Shown: positions 38,662-50,480, numbered from the stretch's first letter. The stretch: DNA of 64,000 bases from Rhynchospora pubera (GCA_028095005.1 CM051459.1:14866699-14930698); one strand, 5' to 3'. The notes: generated by a model from the letters alone, not told the origin. Translations and numbers: made by a program.

Positions 38662-40445
38662 CATATAAAGAGTTTAAACGTAGATTATTGTGATCATATC
38701 TCCTAGAATAAATTGAAAAACGATTGAAATGCTCATACGGAGCTCACAATTATATTATTTGCAGTTTATATGCGTAATTATCGTGTATAGAGAGTTTAAA
38801 TCTAGATTATTGTGATCAAATGACTTAAAATAAATTCAGAAATTATTGAAATGCTCAAACGGTGCTCAGAATTGCATTATTTACACTTTATATGCGTAAT
38901 TACCATATATAACCCAATTTTTTTCAAAAAGTAATACATGAATCATATTCTAGACAGGATAAAGAGTTCAAATGCATATTATTGTGATGAATTGACTTAG
39001 AATAAATCCAAAAATGATAGAAACGGGCAAACGATGCTCATAATTGCATTATTGGCACTTTATATGCGTAATTTCCATGAATAATCTATTTTTTTAATAA
39101 ATAACATATTAATCATATTAATCATATTGTGGACAGTATTAAGAGTTTAAATGTAGATTGTTGTGATGAATTGACTTAGAATGAATTCAGAAATGATAGA
39201 AATGCGGAAACGATGCTCCAAATTACCTTATTGGAACTTTATATGGGTAATTACCAAGTATAATCCATTTTTTAGTTTAAATAACATATGAATCGTTTTC
39301 TAGACAGTATAAAGAGTTTAAATGGAGATTATTATGATCAAATGACTTAGAATGAATACAGAAACAGTTGAAATGCTCAAATGATGCTCAGAATTTCATT
39401 TTTTGCAATTTATATGTGTAATTACAGTGTATAATCCTATCCTTTTGAAAAAATAACATATGAATCGTATTCTAGACAGGATAAAGAGTCTAATGTAGAT
39501 TATTGCGATCAAATGACTTAGAATGAATACGGAAGCTATTGAAATGCTCAAAAGATGCTCAGATATGCATAATTTGCACTTAATATACGTAATTACCATG
39601 TATAATCCAATATTTTTTAATAAATAACATATGAATCGTATTCTAGACATGATAAAGAGTTTAAATGCAGATTATTATGATATAATGATATAGAATGCAT
39701 CCATCAAAGATTGAAATGCTCAAACGGTGCTCAAAATTGCATTATTCGCAATTTATTTGCATAATTACCTTGTATGATCCAATCTTTTTTAATAAATAAC
39801 ATATGAATCATATTCAAGACATATAAAGAGTTTAAACGTAGATTATTGTGATCAAATCTCTTAGAATAAATTGAAAAATGATTGAAATGATCAAACAGAG
39901 TTCAGAATTATAATATTTGCAGTTTATATGCGTAATTACCGTGTATAATCCGATCTTTTTCAATAAATAACATATGAATGATATTCTAAACAGTATATAT
40001 AGTATAAATCAAGACTATTGTGATCAAGTAACTTAGAATAAATTCAGAAACAATTGAAATGTGCTTAGAATTGCATTATTTGCACTTTATATGCGTAATT
40101 ACCATATATAATCCATTTTTTTCAATAAGTAACAAACAAATCATATTATAGACAGGATAAAGAGTTTAAATGAATATTATTGTGTTCAAATCACTTAGAA
40201 TGAATCCAGAAATAATTGAAATGCTCAAACGGTGTTCATAATTGCAATATTTGCATTTTATATGCGTAATTCATATGTATAATCCAATCTTATTGAATAA
40301 ATAACATATCAATTTTATTCTAAACAGTATGATGAGTTTAAATGTAGATTAGAGTGATCAAATGACTTAGAATGAATGCGGAAACGATTGAAATGCTCGA
40401 ACGATACTCAGAATTGCATTATTTGCAATTTATATGCTTAATTAC
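38662..40445. repeat. Satellite array, block 3
   Basis: The satellite resumes after the right target duplication CATATAAAG with about ten further monomers in the same orientation and ends in mid-monomer at ATTAC (40441-40445), where the Athila LTR begins. All three blocks were one array before the insertions. Confidence 0.85.
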
Positions 40446-42044
40446 TGATAAGGGATTTAAAACCTAGGTCAAATGAATTTATAACCTTGTTCTACCTTAC
40501 TAATCGTTCTGGTAAAGCTAAGGGTCGAACCCAAGAGACGGTAAAATGAGTACCGGACTTAGTTTTTCTTAAAAGCTAGACAATAAAAATTATGAGGAGT
40601 AAACTTAAAAGAACCTACTGAATACTAATCGAGAACTAATAAAATAATTATAAAATAATTTGGGGTTTGATTTTGTGTTTTAGATGTTCAAATAAATGCA
40701 AGTGATGTCCTAGGGGTTTAGTGTTCAATTGGTTTGGCTCTAAAGCACCTCAGTCTTCGATTTTGGACTAGACAGAGGCAAATTTCGGTCCGAAATATAA
40801 GAATTTCGGTCCGAAATTCTTACTATTTTGGTCTGAAATCGCTTTAGAATGAATGCTTCGACTTGATATCTCTACACGATGTTATGTAAAGGGTACTTAA
40901 CAACCAGACCTAAGTTATAAACTCAGTTTTCACGATTTTGATTTTAACTTGGTTTGGAACTTGGTTTTCGCCTCGTAAACAATCAACGTGTACTTTCGTC
41001 CTAAACTGATTATTTAAGTGAGTTAAGTGAGGGTTCTAGAAATATTTAAGGTCCTGTCGGATCAATAAAAGGTGCACCTATCGGTCACATCTAACCTCAT
41101 CTTTCGAGCGTTGGTTTATTTCATATACTTAACTATTCAATTAATTGATTTTGACTAATGCCCTAACGGTGCTGCAGACATCATTAGGTAGACAATAAAA
41201 CAATTAATCAAACTAACTAAGCAAGTGATCAATCTCAACAAATCTCATCACATAACATAACATAAATGATCAAGTCATAACATATCACCAAATTAATCTA
41301 CTAGCTATCCCTAGAACATCATAACAAAGTCTAGCCTAACATGTTTATAACAGAAACAATAAATATCATGCCAATAAGTACGATACAAGCCATAAAACAG
41401 CGAAACATAAGCATAAAAGAGTAAACCGAGATATCCGATGCGAATATCGCTGTCCCAAGGCTAAGGAATCGATGACGAATATTCTGGACGTGCTGCCGCC
41501 TTGTCCAAACTTCTGACCTAATCCCCAATCTCGTGAAAAGAGCCAAGAACACAAGTACAAAATATGGAAAATAATCTAGCGCGAATAATGGATGCTTTCT
41601 GGTCAAGAAGGATGCATATAAATACCCTAGAAAAATCCCAGAGGCGGCCAGGGCAAGAGAGAAGTTTCCTTCCATTCGAATTGCCATAAAAAAACTTTCC
41701 ATACATGGAATTTCGGACCGAAATTCTGCTGGTCTGGGTTGATAGCTGGGGTCTGAGCATTCATGTGAGATCCAGGCTTGGCATGGTGCTTTGTAGGCCT
41801 TCTCTAGTCCATTTCATGCGTCTGTGGGCCAGGAATGAGACGTCTGGCAGTGACCTAAGCTCCAATTCGTCTTGTTTGCGTGTCTAATCTTCAATCTTCA
41901 CGAGAATTCTACAAAAGAACAAAGAAGCGGCGGCAGTACCAAATATCCTGAAAATCACAGTTAATTATGAGACAATTTATATTGGCTTGAGTGTTATTTT
42001 GGTGCTAAGTATGGTCAAAATACGCATATAAAAATGAGATATCA
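40446..42044 (-). repeat. 3' LTR of the Athila element
   Basis: The block reads TGATAAGGG at the left and GAGATATCA at the right, so in element orientation it begins TGATATC and ends CTTATCA, an inverted terminus. It is bounded by satellite on one side and by a polypurine tract on the other. The length of 1.6 kb fits Athila. It holds one palindrome pair (40781-40819) and one single copy (41708-41726). No second copy lies in the window, so the outer boundary rests on the terminus and the satellite edge. Confidence 0.75.
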
Positions 42045-42055
42045 AATCCCCCCAA
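42045..42055 (-). other. Polypurine tract of the Athila element
   Basis: On the minus strand TTTGGGGGGATT directly precedes the LTR start TGATATC. This position and composition fit plus-strand priming and set the LTR boundary. Confidence 0.7.
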
Positions 42056-43325
42056 ACTTAAATCTTTGTTTGTCCTAAAAAAAAATTCTAAGCTTAAAAG
42101 AATTGACTATACTTAGACCTAGGATGAAATCATCTCAAACCGATCAATGAAAAATTAATCAATTGAATTTTCTTAAAATTTCACACAAGTTTGAAAAATT
42201 CAAGCAAATCAATAATTTCAAATCAAGGGCATGGGTTTAATTTTCTTTTCGATTGAATTTGTGCATCTCTTAGTCCTAATGAATTTCATTTTTCAAATCA
42301 AAAACCCTAGCTTCTCCTTATCAAAATAATTGCAAACTCAATTTCCTTTGTCCGTTCTTTTTCACATCTTGCATAAATTTGTAAAGGCAATTCATCAAAG
42401 TTGAAAATTTTATAATGAACCCTTCTCAATTGAATTTGTTTTTCACCAATTTACATTGTGCAAGTCGAGTCGTGGGGCTTTACACCCTAGAGGATATAAT
42501 GCGGTGTCATTGGCCTTAAATTTGCTACTAGCACATGTCGCGCTAGGGAGGTTGGACGGGTGTTGCTCGACTATGGCCACGGTACACTTGGGCCATAATA
42601 CTCAACAACTCCTTTAACAATGCTTTCGCACCAGGTCCGATACCCTCCAATTTATGGTTAAGTTGGTGGAAGAAGGCCTCGGTGCATCCTCGTTTTCACA
42701 ACTATTTAAATTTTTGTCAATTTAGAATTTTGCTCGTTGGCGATTCAAGCATTTAAAGAACACATTCTAGGGTCATCTTATAATTTTCAAAGTTCATAAA
42801 ATCCTTTTTAAACAAATATTTGCAAGATATAAAATCGTTCACTCGACAAAAACTTGTGAATTTTGACTTAGATCATTTTGACAAACTTCAAGCATCCAAA
42901 ATCAGGTTCTCAATTCTCAAACTAATTTTCAATTCGTTCTATTGGTGCACAAATCAACTTGAAGCATTTTAAACATCAATAGTCCTTGAGAAAATTTTTC
43001 AAAATGCTTTCTAAAATTCAAACTGTGTAAAACAGTAAGAAATTTCATCCAATTAATTAAACCAGAGATCAAACATTCATGCAAAAGTAATTTTCTAAAT
43101 TTTCAGAATCCAAATTGCAATCCAAACAGAAGAAACAGAGAGAATTTTGGACCGAAATTTCAAAATTTCGGACCGAAATTATGCATTTAAGTCCAAAACA
43201 GCCAACTTCAATTTAAAAATTTCGTCCAATTTTTGTGTAACCCCCCCCCCCAAACTGAATAAGCACTGTCCCAGTGCATCACAATCACAAAAAAAATAAA
43301 GGGATGAGGAAAGAAATGTACCCAA
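42056..43325 (-). other. Non-coding region between the ATHILA ORF and the 3' LTR
   Basis: No protein-like frame is present. The stretch is AT-rich apart from a GC-richer block at about 42470-42680. It holds a C run at 43242-43252 and a palindrome pair at 43142-43181. It is the 3' untranslated part of the element. Confidence 0.6.
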
Positions 43326-44696
43326 TCAAAAGGGAGGAGGAGGCCCCTCGGGCGGGGCGTCATGAGGCGGCTGTCCGGGAGTACCAGCGGATGGGACAGT
43401 CGAGTCAGAAGGGGAAGAGATCCAGTCTGTCGGCCATTGATTGTAGCGCAGGTAGTGGTGGTTGGCATTGGCGAGACGAGACAACTCATCCAAACGCTGC
43501 TCCTGACGCGTGACCGCTGCCTGTGTAGCTGCAGAGGTAGTCAGGATAGTCCTCACCATGCCACTCAACTCACCATACCATGGGGGGTACTCAATGGGAG
43601 CTACTGGCCTATGGGAGCTCTCTGGCATGTCAGAACGTGGAGGCTCCTGCTGCGAAGGTACTGGGCCCATCTGAGATACTGGGGCTGCATGGTCCATGAG
43701 AACTAGCCAGGTGGAAGGATCAGAAGGGTCAACCCTATGTGGATATGGCAAGAGAATGTCTGGACGGCGATTCATCTTCCACCTGTACCTGAGAGACGGC
43801 CCTGCATCCTCAATCTCCAAAAACCCCATCTCCCTGTACCTATCTGCATCAGTGAAAGACCAAGCAGTGCACTCTGTATGCTCTGGTAACGGGTCACCCG
43901 CTGCAAGTGCAATGCATGTCACATAAGCACCCATAGAAATGGCCCCAATACCGCGCTGATCGCGCTGGTCAATCCAATGATCTATCATGAGCTTGATTAT
44001 GCACAATTTCTGTGGCTCGGGCTGGAGAATCTGATCCAAGAGTAATAGGTCCTCCGAGACAGCACGTCTCATGGTCTCGCCGCGAGAAAATACCATGGAA
44101 GCTAAGGCACGGGTCAGAATCCTCAAGGTGGGGTGCTCAATCAAGTGGATAAAAGTATCGGAACCTAGGGATCGTGTAATCCTGCTCCAAACCCTATCTC
44201 TCCGTCCCTTACTCCCCTTTCCTTTGAGATTTATAACTGCACATCCGGGTTCCAACCCAAGCATGTCTCCAATCACATCAGGTTTGGTTTTCACATCATG
44301 GTTGTTCAGCCTATACTCAATCCAATCCTCCCCGTTGTGCTTAACCCATTTCAATGAAGAGAGAAATTCAAGAGTGTACCTTTTGTAGGCTTCTTGCCCG
44401 ATTTCCCAAAATCGTTTTGTAAAACCAACTTGTGCAGTCAATTCCAGAAATTCCTCCTTAATCCCCAAATCTGCCAGCACCTCTAAGTCAATCAATCTGG
44501 TGTGCTCAATGGGACGCCTCATGAGCCGCTTGTAATTGTCAAATTGCCACTTCGTCGGCATATAGAATCCCGCCGCGGGCTCGTACCTTGCTGCCTCAGG
44601 GTCCCTGGCCTCATTGCTGCCCAAACGGGGCTGCCTGCTGGAAGAGGCCCCCGCACCAAGAGTCTGTGACCTGGTTTTCCTCCTAAAATACTCCAT
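43326..44696 (-). CDS. ATHILA ORF-1-type protein in the post-pol (env-like) position
   Basis: The 456-codon frame is intact. After a Ser/Arg-rich start, residues about 60-330 follow the pattern of the Arabidopsis ATHILA ORF-1 family (PF03078): FWEIGQEAYKRYTLEFLSSL, then a VFSRGETM segment, then a conserved small-residue stretch near IGAISMGAYVTCIALAAG. The C-terminal part is Pro-rich with a short helical stretch (QEQRLDELSRLANANH) and ends in a Pro run. I see no clear signal peptide or transmembrane segment, so the env-like label rests on position only. The core HPTLRILTRALASMVFSRGE resembles LPALHRLFF...FPQGE of the two other accessory proteins in the window. It is probably translated from a separate or downstream mRNA. 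Confidence 0.75.
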   Translation of the reverse strand: MEYFRRKTRSQTLGAGASSSRQPRLGSNEARDPEAARYEPAAGFYMPTKWQFDNYKRLMRRPIEHTRLIDLEVLADLGIKEEFLELTAQVGFTKRFWEIGQEAYKRYTLEFLSSLKWVKHNGEDWIEYRLNNHDVKTKPDVIGDMLGLEPGCAVINLKGKGSKGRRDRVWSRITRSLGSDTFIHLIEHPTLRILTRALASMVFSRGETMRRAVSEDLLLLDQILQPEPQKLCIIKLMIDHWIDQRDQRGIGAISMGAYVTCIALAAGDPLPEHTECTAWSFTDADRYREMGFLEIEDAGPSLRYRWKMNRRPDILLPYPHRVDPSDPSTWLVLMDHAAPVSQMGPVPSQQEPPRSDMPESSHRPVAPIEYPPWYGELSGMVRTILTTSAATQAAVTRQEQRLDELSRLANANHHYLRYNQWPTDWISSPSDSTVPSAGTPGQPPHDAPPEGPPPPF

Positions 44697-46104
44697 CTTT
44701 CACCAGAAATCAATTGTCAGAACCAAAATTTCGGACCGAAATTTCAAATTTTCGGACCGAAATTTGTGATAAAAATGTGCAAAGAGGTCCCTGGTTTTGT
44801 GATTTTGCTTCAATCTTTTGAGAACACCCCAGGTTGACTCCCTAAATTCCCTTTTGCCTTCTTTTCCCTCTGTTCTTCACCAGAAAATCCAATTCTCAAG
44901 AGAAAAAGTGAGAAGGACCAACCTTAAACCCTAGAAATGCAAAACAGCGCCGAAAACAGAGAGGGAACGGCTCAAGCAGTGAGATGATGTGTGGTAAAGT
45001 GCCGTGGAGTCGCTCGATGGGGTAGAACACCAAATTTCGGGTTGGTTTTGGTCAAAGGCCGCCAACTTCAATTCAAAATTTTGTCGTGATGAAGCCGCCT
45101 CTTGAGAAACCAAAAGCACTAGCAGGAAGAGGGTAGAGAGGCGCTTCTAAGGGTGGTTCGATCTGTGAGAATGGTGGAAGGAGAAGGGGTGCGAGTGGTA
45201 GAGAAGGAGGGGTCGGGTTTGAATGGGCGTTTTATTTGTTGTGTTTTCAATTTCTGTGAGGGTTTTCGAATGGGGAGAGAGAGAGAGAGACGAAAGGGTG
45301 TAAAGATGTGGGTTTGGGTTTCGGATTGGGTTAATGGGTAAATGGGTTTGGGCACTTAGAAAATTGCATCCATTAAGAAAAACATAACATCTCCAATTTG
45401 GGCCTGCATTAAAACAAAGAAAACAATTAATTAGGCCCAATAGACTATAACAACGAGAGGGCCCATCGAAAAGGATTTAAAATGGAATTTAAACAGGATT
45501 GCCCAACCAAAATTTCGGTCCGAAATAAAAAATTTCGGTGCGAAATAAAAAATTTCGGTGCGAAATTTGCAGTTTGTTGCATTAAAACATATGTTCTGTG
45601 GTTCATTTCATCACGAAAATTGGACAGTAAATCAAGAAAAATGAGTTCTAATTTTTCAGTGAAGTAAATCCTGATTTTGTCTCTGGAATTTTCAGAAATT
45701 GGCAAGAACATCTCCATTTTGTGTGATTCCCAAAATTGTTCGTGGTGTAACTCGCATGAGGTCGTGCGAAGGCCTGTTTCTTGCGGGCCATAGGTGCTCT
45801 AGCACGAGTTACTCTCTCCATGATGCCCCGATCGACTTTGCTCTTTTCTTTTTTTTGGTTTGTATTTTCTACATCAAACAAATTAAAAGGATTAAACACT
45901 ACAATAACTTATAGAATTATTATTAGTAGTATATATATTTTTTGTTTTCTGATTCTTATGAATCCCACGGTTTTTTTTTTCAACATATATAGTATTTTAA
46001 CATGTGCGAAAAATAGAAGTAAAATAGAGAAAAGAGATGATATAGAGTCTTGGGCTGCCTCCCAAGGAGCACTCGTTTTAGGTCATTAGCTTGACCGTCG
46101 TTGG
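44697..46104 (-). other. Non-coding spacer between pol and the ATHILA ORF
   Basis: No supported gene lies here. The stretch includes palindromes at 44725-44765 and three degenerate copies at 45509-45568, a GA/CT-rich stretch near 45270-45300 and an AT-rich part at 45840-46030. Several small open frames are present but none has a recognisable protein or is shared with a known family. Confidence 0.55.
44725..44765. repeat. Example of the paired Athila palindrome AATTTCGGNCCGAAATT
   Basis: Two copies lie about 21 bp apart (centres near 44734 and 44755), directly before the ATHILA ORF. The same arrangement is found at 40781-40819, 43142-43181, 47428-47466, 49131-49174 and 61825-61866, with a single at 41708-41726 and a triple of decayed copies at 45509-45568. 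Confidence 0.85.
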
Positions 46105-47568
46105 CTAAGTTTCACTTGGAGGTTCGGAGAAGTAGAAACTAGCCACTTTCTCTATGTCTTCATTGGCTATATAATGCTTCAGTCTTTGCCCATTGACTTT
46201 GAAAGGCTCCGAATCCTTATCACAAATATCAATGACACCAAAAGGGTAAACCTTCACCACGCGAAATGGGCCAGACCATCGCGACCTCAACTTGCCAGGG
46301 AAAAGCCTCAATCTTGAATTGAATAGAAGTACCAAGTCGCCTTCCTTGAATTCTCTTCTTGAAATTCTCCTGTCATGCAAAAGTTTTGTTTTTTCTTTAT
46401 AGAATTTAGCATTTTCATAGGAGTTCAGGCGTACCTCATCCAATTCATGCAAGTCTAATATTCGCTTTTCACCAGCTTTTAACAAATCCATGTTGATGGC
46501 ACGAGTTGCCCAATACGCTTTGTGCTCAATTTCAACTGGAAAATGACACGGCTTGCCATAGACTAGCTTGAAGGGACTCATACCAATGGGTGTCTTGAAG
46601 GCGGTTCGATAGGCCCAAAGTGCATCATCAAGTTTGCTTGCCCAGTCCTTGCGCGAACGAGCCACCGTCTTTTCCAAGATGCTTTTGATTTCCCTATTGG
46701 ACACCTCAACTTGCCCACTTGTTTGAGGGTGATAGGCTGTGGCCACCTTGTGAATTACACCATGTTTCTTCAAAAGGCCATCAAAGTGTCGATTGATGAA
46801 ATGTTTGCCACCGTCGCTTATCACCGCCCTTGGCACACCAAATCGTGGGAAGATAATCTTAGAGAAAAAGTGGATGACTGAGCTTGAATCTGCCGCCTTG
46901 CATGCAATTGCTTCCACCCATTTTGAGACATAGTCAACAGCTACCAAAATATACTCAAATCCATGTGAACTTGGAAATGGCCCCATGAAATCCACGCCCC
47001 ATACATCAAAAATTTCAACTTCAAGAATAGGGTTAAGAGGCATTTCATTCCTTTTGGAAATGTTGCCCGTTCTTTGACATTGATCACAAGAAGAAACGAA
47101 AGAATGAGCATCTTTGAAAAGAGAAGGCCAGTAAAAACCTGATTGGAGCACTTTGGCTGTTGTTTTTGAAAATGACGCGTGGCCCCCATAGGCAGAGGAG
47201 TGGCAGCTTGCAAGGATGGCTTTGACTTCGTCATGTGGCACACACCTCCTAAAAATGTTGTCGATTCCAAGTTTGAAAAGGTATGGCTCCTCCCAAAAGT
47301 AGTACTTCGAGTCTGATTTCAACTTCTTTCTCTGCTGGGAAGTCATGTCAGAGGGTAAGTAGCCACTCGCCAGAAAGTTAGCCAGATCTGCATACCAAGG
47401 CTCTTCTGCCTTCTGTTTTTCTCCAACTTTTCGGTCCGAAATTTCAAAATTTCGGTCCGAAATTTCTGCTACAGATGCGATCTCGGCCATCACATCTTCA
47501 AATTTTGCCCCTAAAATTTCCTGCACAGAGAACAATTTTTCGTCAGGAAAAGAGTCATTTATAGGCAT
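46105..47568 (-). CDS. Athila integrase part of pol
   Basis: The 487-codon frame holds an HHCC zinc finger (H..H near SCHSSAYGGH, then CDQCQR), the DDE core with D in VDFMGPF, D in ISDGGKHF and E in GQVEVSNRE, and a C-terminal tail with a GPFRV segment as in the gypsy integrase tail. The first 50 codons are a linker that contains a palindrome pair (47428-47466). The frame starts out of register with the RT frame: the true polyprotein is broken by a one-base change in the T run at 47635-47639, so this is a fragment of pol and not a free gene. Confidence 0.85.
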   Translation of the reverse strand: MPINDSFPDEKLFSVQEILGAKFEDVMAEIASVAEISDRNFEISDRKVGEKQKAEEPWYADLANFLASGYLPSDMTSQQRKKLKSDSKYYFWEEPYLFKLGIDNIFRRCVPHDEVKAILASCHSSAYGGHASFSKTTAKVLQSGFYWPSLFKDAHSFVSSCDQCQRTGNISKRNEMPLNPILEVEIFDVWGVDFMGPFPSSHGFEYILVAVDYVSKWVEAIACKAADSSSVIHFFSKIIFPRFGVPRAVISDGGKHFINRHFDGLLKKHGVIHKVATAYHPQTSGQVEVSNREIKSILEKTVARSRKDWASKLDDALWAYRTAFKTPIGMSPFKLVYGKPCHFPVEIEHKAYWATRAINMDLLKAGEKRILDLHELDEVRLNSYENAKFYKEKTKLLHDRRISRREFKEGDLVLLFNSRLRLFPGKLRSRWSGPFRVVKVYPFGVIDICDKDSEPFKVNGQRLKHYIANEDIEKVASFYFSEPPSET

Positions 47569-49511
47569 TTCAGTTTCTTGATTTTGATTTGAGTGTAAGC
47601 GAGAGAGATGATCAGCGACTGAATTTTCAGAGCCTTTTTATCCTTGATTTCAAGATCAAATTCTTGCAAAAGTAGCACCCAACGAATCAGCCTAGGCTTG
47701 GCATCCTTTTTGCTGAGGAGGTGGCGAATTGCTGCATGGTCTGTGTACACGATCACCTTGGAACCAACAAGATAGGATCTGAATTTGTCGAGCGCGAAGA
47801 CTATGGCAAGAAGTTCCTTCTCCGTGGTTGTGTAGTTGACTTGGGCAGGGTCTAGCACCTTGCTAGCATAGTAAATAGCCACTGGTCTCTTGTCTTTGCG
47901 CTGCCCAAGGACCGCTCCAACTGCATAATCGCTCGCGTCACACATAAGCTCGAATGGTTGGCTCCAATCAGGTGGTTGTAAGATAGGGGCTGAGATTAAG
48001 GCTTCCTTTAACCTACAAAAGGCATCAAGACAGTCATCATTTACAATAAATTCATTGTCTTTAATCAAGAGGTTTGTTAGAGGTTTAGCAATTTTAGAAA
48101 AATCTTTGATGAATCGGCGATAGAATCCAGCGTGTCCCAAGAAACTCCTAACATCCTTCACATTCTTTGGCATGTCAAGCTTTTCTATCACCTCAATCTT
48201 AGCTCTGTCAACTTCTATGCCCCTTGATGTGACCACATGTCCAAGCACGACCCCTTGTTGCACCATGAAATGACACTTTTCCCAATTCAAAACCAAGTTA
48301 ACTTCTTCACATCTCTGCAAGATTTTAGAAAGATTAGCTAAGCTTGAATCAAAGCAAGTGCCATAAACAGAAAAATTATCCATAAACACCTCCATTTTTT
48401 TTTCAATAAAATCCGAAAAAATAGCCATCATGGCTCTTTGAAAGGTTGCAGGTGCATTGCAAAGACCAAAAGGCATACGCCTATATGCATAAGTACCATA
48501 GGGACATGTAAAAGTGGTTTTTTCTTGGTCATTTGGATGGATAGGGATTTGAAAGAAATCAGAATAACCATCTAAATAACAAAAGTAAGAGTGATTAGCA
48601 AGTCTTTCAAGCAGTTGGTCAACAAATGGAAGTGGAAAATGATCCTTTCGCGTAACGGTATTGAGCTTGCGATAGTCGATGCACATCCTCCATCCAGTCA
48701 CCATTCTTGTCTGAATCATCTCATCTTTTTCGTTCTTCACCACTGTTGTTCCTCCCTTCTTGGGCACCACATGCACTGGGCTCACCCATTTGCTATCTGA
48801 GATTGGATAAATAATGCCTGCGTCGAGGAGTTTGAGGATTTCCTTCTTGACCACTTCTTTGAGATTAGGGTTGAGTCGCCTCTGCCCTTCAATGGATGGT
48901 TTGTGGCCCTCCTCCAAGAGGATCCTATGAGTGCAAATTGAGGGGTCGATACCCTTTAAATCATCAATAGAGTAGCCAATTGCACCTTTGTGGGCGCGAA
49001 GTTCCACCAAAAGTCTCTCTGTTTGATCTGCATCCAATCCAGCATTAACAATAACAGGAAATTTTTGATCTGGATCAAGAAATTCATACCTGAGAGTGGC
49101 TGGAAGAGGTTTTAATTCGATCTGGGGTGCTAAATTTCGGTCCAAAATTTTGGATTTCGGTCCGAAATTTTCGGTATCTACTGAGTGGACCTCCTCTGGC
49201 AGGGCAATTTCATCAGTTTCCTGATCGTTTTCAAACTCCTCCATGCTCTCCTGTACTCCAATGGATTCCTGCACATCAGAAAGAAAATTTTGATACAGAA
49301 TTAGTGCATTTTCATATTGGTCCTCAAGAGATTTTTCAACAATTGGTTCGGTTTCCTCAATCATGCAACAATGGTGGTTATTGGCGCTAGGGTATTTCAT
49401 GGCATGCTTGATGGAGAAGCGAAGTGTTTCCCCTCCCACTCTAACCAAGATCGTGCCTTCTCTGGCATCCATCATCACCCCTGCGGTACTTAAGAAGGGA
49501 CGCCCCAAAAT
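47559..49511 (-). CDS. Athila protease end, reverse transcriptase and RNase H
   Basis: The frame starts inside the protease at the GRPFLSTAG segment, since the Sirevirus has split it. A linker of about 130 residues with a palindrome pair (49131-49174) leads to RT: GWRMCIDYRKLN, YSDFFQIPI, and MDNFSV in place of the usual YVDD/FVDD box. RNase H follows with CDASDYAVGAVLG and YTDHAAIRHLL. The last 15 or so codons are out of register after loss of one base in an A run (T run 47635-47639 on the plus strand). The changed catalytic box (DN for DD) is an additional sign of decay, though FMDDFSV is the normal Athila form. Confidence 0.85.
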   Translation of the reverse strand: MLGRPFLSTAGVMMDAREGTILVRVGGETLRFSIKHAMKYPSANNHHCCMIEETEPIVEKSLEDQYENALILYQNFLSDVQESIGVQESMEEFENDQETDEIALPEEVHSVDTENFGPKSKILDRNLAPQIELKPLPATLRYEFLDPDQKFPVIVNAGLDADQTERLLVELRAHKGAIGYSIDDLKGIDPSICTHRILLEEGHKPSIEGQRRLNPNLKEVVKKEILKLLDAGIIYPISDSKWVSPVHVVPKKGGTTVVKNEKDEMIQTRMVTGWRMCIDYRKLNTVTRKDHFPLPFVDQLLERLANHSYFCYLDGYSDFFQIPIHPNDQEKTTFTCPYGTYAYRRMPFGLCNAPATFQRAMMAIFSDFIEKKMEVFMDNFSVYGTCFDSSLANLSKILQRCEEVNLVLNWEKCHFMVQQGVVLGHVVTSRGIEVDRAKIEVIEKLDMPKNVKDVRSFLGHAGFYRRFIKDFSKIAKPLTNLLIKDNEFIVNDDCLDAFCRLKEALISAPILQPPDWSQPFELMCDASDYAVGAVLGQRKDKRPVAIYYASKVLDPAQVNYTTTEKELLAIVFALDKFRSYLVGSKVIVYTDHAAIRHLLSKKDAKPRLIRWVLLLQEFDLEIKDKKALKIQSLIISLAYTQIKIKKLKCL

Positions 49512-49759
49512 GATTGTGTTGGTTAAACATTTTCTCTCGATTTGTCGATTTGCAAAACAACACCGAAACCCTTAAAACTAACATCTCTTCTTAGTGCTTT
49601 ATAGCTAGATTTATTGAAGAATGGATTAAAGCAAGTGTGGCACTTAGTTTGGAGATTCAAGAGATTGCTTTGGTCTAGTTAGATTCAGTAGTTAAGGTTT
49701 AATTAAACTCTAAACTAATCTCAATCAATTTGCTGGTAAAATGCTCAGTTTTTCTGTCC

Positions 49760-50480
49760 AGCGTCATACAACGCCAGTTGCCGTTACACAACGCAACGTT
49801 AATTCGCTCTTAAATTGCAAAATCTCTGACAAGGTTGGAACAGCGTTACACAACGCTCAGTAGCGTTGTGCAACGTTAGTTCATTTGCTTTTAAACCTGT
49901 TAAATCCATTATTTCCCCTTGTCAGAACGTTGTGCAACGCTAAGTAACGTTACACAACATTTCCGCTCCTATGTTGTGTAACGCTATTCAGCGTTGTACA
50001 ACGTAGTCTGAAGCAGGCGACTCTGCATTGCTCAGACATCGATCTGCATCGATGCTGCATGCATGCTGCCATGTTCCATGCATCGTAGCGTTGTGTGACG
50101 CTCTAAACTTCGCTCAGACATCGCTCAGTCGCTCTGGACGCGTAGTGCAACGCTGAATAGCGTTGTGCAACGGCGACGTTGTGTGACGCCAGTCAGCGTC
50201 GTATGACGTTCTGACAATATTGTTTGAGTTTGTCAGTTCTGCCTTGTTTCTTTTTTTGACTTCGTTGTGCAACGCTACAAAGCGTTACACAACGCTCTGA
50301 CAAGTTCCAACGAAACTGTCGAGCTTCTGCTTTGGATTTTTACTGAAGCGTTGTGCAACGCTATACAACGTTACACAACGCTCTGACAACTCACAACGTT
50401 ATTGTCTATGACCGTTTGATTTTTCAACGGCTATTTCTGCGTTGTACAACGCCATATAGCGTTGTATAACGGTAGAGTCT
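49760..50480. repeat. Cluster of about 19 CGTTGTRCAACG-like palindromes in the LTR
   Basis: Motifs such as AGCGTTGTGCAACGCT, AACGTTACACAACGCT and AGCGTTGTACAACG recur at irregular spacing of about 15-60 bp upstream of the TATA box. The flanks are often GC on one side and GCT on the other. Repeated palindromes in LTR regulatory regions have been described for Sireviruses, but with a different sequence. The 3' LTR has the same cluster. Confidence 0.8.

Noticed and set aside
41331..41887. Overlapping frames of up to 123 codons in the Athila LTR with hydrophobic stretches
   Set aside because: They lie within the LTR, in several frames and on both strands, and have no recognisable domain.
43242..43252. 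C run as a possible Athila polypurine tract
   Set aside because: No LTR-like TG...CA boundary follows it; the tract at 42045-42055 directly abuts the inverted LTR terminus and fits better.
45119..45440. Possible small gene upstream of the ATHILA ORF
   Set aside because: The frames come from GA/CT-rich low-complexity sequence and no family pattern is seen.
49760..50480. CRISPR-like array of repeats
   Set aside because: The repeats are short palindromes at irregular spacing in a plant LTR, without uniform spacers.
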